Of a stretch of DNA of 29,349 nt, positions 28,517-29,349 are shown one piece after another. Every line of letters starts with the position of its first letter. The first letter of the stretch is position 1. Made by a program: the position numbers and the translations under genes. The DNA comes from CAZWSC01 sp964636385. GTDB lineage: Bacteria; Eisenbacteria; RBG-16-71-46; CAIMUX01. The notes under the pieces are model-generated. The model ran no database searches, had not been told where the DNA came from, and saw nothing but the letters and a program-made list of their open reading frames with translations. The stretch covers positions 1 to 29,349 of the forward strand of contig CAZWSC010000088.1 of the NCBI GenBank assembly GCA_964636385.1, in the 5' to 3' direction.

Positions 28517-28544
28517 GGGGACTCCACGGAATGCACGGAGCCCC
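28517..28544 (+). promoter_or_regulatory. Stem-loop between motE-like gene and probable fliK
   Basis: GGGG-A-CTCC (28517-28525) pairs with GGAG-CCCC (28537-28544), with one bulged A and an 11-base loop. It sits in the 96-base gap before the next start codon and could affect read-through or translation. Confidence 0.35.
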
Positions 28545-28565
28545 GGGTCCGGGAAGGGCAGAGAG

Positions 28566-28837
28566 ATGACGTCGATAGACCCTGGAGCGGCATTGCTCAA
28601 GAGCGTTCAGGCCACAGCCCAGGCGGAACCTGCGCTGAAGCGCGCGGAGCCCCGTCCGATTGACAGGGAAAGACCGGGCCGGGACGACAGGCAGAACGAT
28701 TTCGGCTTTGCCCTCAACTCGGCGGCCGGAGTCTCCGGCCCGGCCGATCGCATGCCTGAGACGACGCGCAGGGATGACAGGCGGCCTGGGGCGCAGGATC
28801 GCGGTGCAGGGCAGGGCGCACGCCAGCCCGAGCGGGC
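28566..28837 (+). pseudogene. Probable fliK (hook-length control) 5' fragment
   Basis: The frame starts MTSIDPGAALLKSV and is rich in Arg, Pro, Ala, Gly and Asp, as FliK N-terminal regions are. It follows the MotE-like gene, where fliK is expected, and GGCAGAGAG lies upstream. FliK proteins are usually 400 residues or more with a conserved C-terminal domain. Here the coherent part ends after about 90 residues; beyond about 28.83 kb the same frame reads the globin fragment in the wrong phase. The frame stays open by chance to 29186. The end given is approximate. The identification rests on position and composition, not on a motif. Confidence 0.5.
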
Positions 28838-28933
28838 ATGTTCCGTTTGCGCTGCACCATGCAACCTCCGCAGACCAGTGCACCACGGATCGGCGCCGAC
28901 CGCACGTGTATTCCTCTCGTGTTCAATGGGGGC

Positions 28934-29137
28934 GTGGGGCAGACCTTCTACGATGCGATCGGCGGTGCCGAGACCTTCCGCACGATCGTGGCCCGTTTCT
29001 ATGAACTCGTCCGCGACGACGAAATACTGCGGCCGCTGTATCCGGAGGATGACTTCGAGGGCGCTGAGGACCGGCTGCGGATGTTCCTGGAGCAGTACTG
29101 GGGCGGTCCGCGGACGTACTCCGAACAGCGCGGCCAC
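28934..29137 (+). pseudogene. Group 2 truncated haemoglobin, 3' part missing
   Basis: The frame reads GQTFYDAIGGAETFRTIV, ARFYELVRDDEILRPLYPE, RLRMFLEQYWGGPRTYSEQ and RGH, a close match to trHb2 (GlbO-like) haem proteins of about 125-135 residues. The next residues should contain the proximal-histidine block (about RMRHAPF). Instead the frame enters the antisense of a minus-strand gene and stays open to the window end only by chance. The haem ligand is therefore missing. The GTG at 28934 after GGGGG is the likely start; an in-frame ATG at 28859 is possible. Its neighbour upstream is the fliK fragment, so it lies at a breakpoint on both sides. Confidence 0.72.
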
Positions 29138-29206
29138 CGCGATGACGATCCCGCCCGCGAGACCCCAGATGAGGCCGCCCGTGTAGCCGCTCAGCACGCC
29201 GCTCAC
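29120..29206 (-). pseudogene. NuoH-like N-terminal fragment
   Basis: Read on the minus strand, a GTG overlapping the previous stop (GTGA) begins a hydrophobic frame with SGYTGGLIWGLAGGIVIAVA and ALFG. A membrane start in this place fits NuoH, the gene that often follows nuoD. After about 29 residues the frame turns into the antisense of the globin fragment. The NuoH identity rests mainly on the neighbour; the fragment is too short to prove it. Confidence 0.45.
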
Positions 29207-29349
29207 CGGTCCACCTCCCCGAAGACCGGGTCCAGCGAACCCAGCACGACCACGAGGTCGGACATCAGATGGCCTTCGGCAAGCATGGGTAGCAGCGCGA
29301 GGTTGCAAAACGCCGGTGAGCGGAACTTCACGCGGTATGGCCGAGGAGA
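29203..29349 (-). CDS. nuoD: NADH-quinone oxidoreductase subunit D (NuoD), C-terminal part
   Basis: The minus-strand frame runs in from beyond the window and ends with PYRVKFRSPAFCNL, EGHLMSDLVVVLGSLDPVF and GEVDR-stop. This is the highly conserved end of NuoD/Nqo4, the 49-kDa complex I subunit that forms part of the quinone site. Only 48 residues are visible. The stop overlaps the next GTG start by four bases. It points to a nuo operon on the minus strand, running opposite to the flagellar operon. Confidence 0.9.
   Translation of the reverse strand, partial: SPRPYRVKFRSPAFCNLALLPMLAEGHLMSDLVVVLGSLDPVFGEVDR

Overview
This window looks like part of a high-GC (roughly 60-65 %) genome of a flagellated Gram-negative bacterium. 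Two secreted proteins end in FlgD-type Ig-like sorting tails, and most start codons are preceded by strong Shine-Dalgarno sequences. Together these point, by inference only, to an FCB-related candidate phylum (Eisenbacteria, Krumholzibacteriota or Latescibacterota-like), probably a metagenome-assembled contig.

Region 1 (1-4291) is a redox operon. It holds the C-terminal part of a NuoF-like flavoprotein with an extra ferredoxin tail, then an unusual fusion of NuoG-like Fe-S domains to domains 2 and 3 of a tungsten aldehyde:ferredoxin oxidoreductase (AOR). A ThiF/MoeB-type adenylyltransferase and a ThiS/MoaD-type sulfur carrier follow, as expected for tungsto- or molybdopterin supply. The thiF gene has been split by a ~450 bp cassette with 28-bp terminal inverted repeats. 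The cassette encodes a GxxExxY-family PD-(D/E)xK protein, which is fused in frame to ThiF.

Region 2 (4362-11404) is a damaged defence island. It has a HEPN protein with an R-N-x3-H motif, a PLD-SNF2 helicase, a DUF1016 gene cut after its N-terminal domain, and a type ISP-like adenine methyltransferase/specificity protein that lacks the SAM-binding motif. One deletion appears to have removed the end of the third gene and the start of the fourth. A 99 bp inverted-repeat element lies downstream, followed by a small conserved protein of unknown function on the minus strand.

Region 3 (11772-20966) holds a large cytoplasmic hybrid histidine kinase (about five PAS domains, HisKA, HATPase, two receivers), a secreted endonuclease I with a FlgD-like tail, two tandem secreted DNRLRE-like paralogues with different C-termini, and a polytopic membrane protein of unknown function.

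Region 4 (21177-28565 and beyond) is a flagellar operon: flgB-flgC-fliE-fliF-fliG-fliH-fliI-fliJ-motE and the start of a probable fliK. A sigma-54-like promoter and a perfect 10-bp stem-loop lie upstream. Several gene junctions overlap (TTG, ATGA and GTGA overlaps), which suggests translational coupling.

Region 5 (about 28.8 kb to the end) is mosaic. The probable fliK stops making sense, a group 2 truncated-haemoglobin fragment follows, and it runs within ~13 bp into the start of a minus-strand gene in the nuoH position, next to the nuoD 3' end. Deletions or a chimeric assembly join could explain this. No tRNA, rRNA or CRISPR array was recognised.
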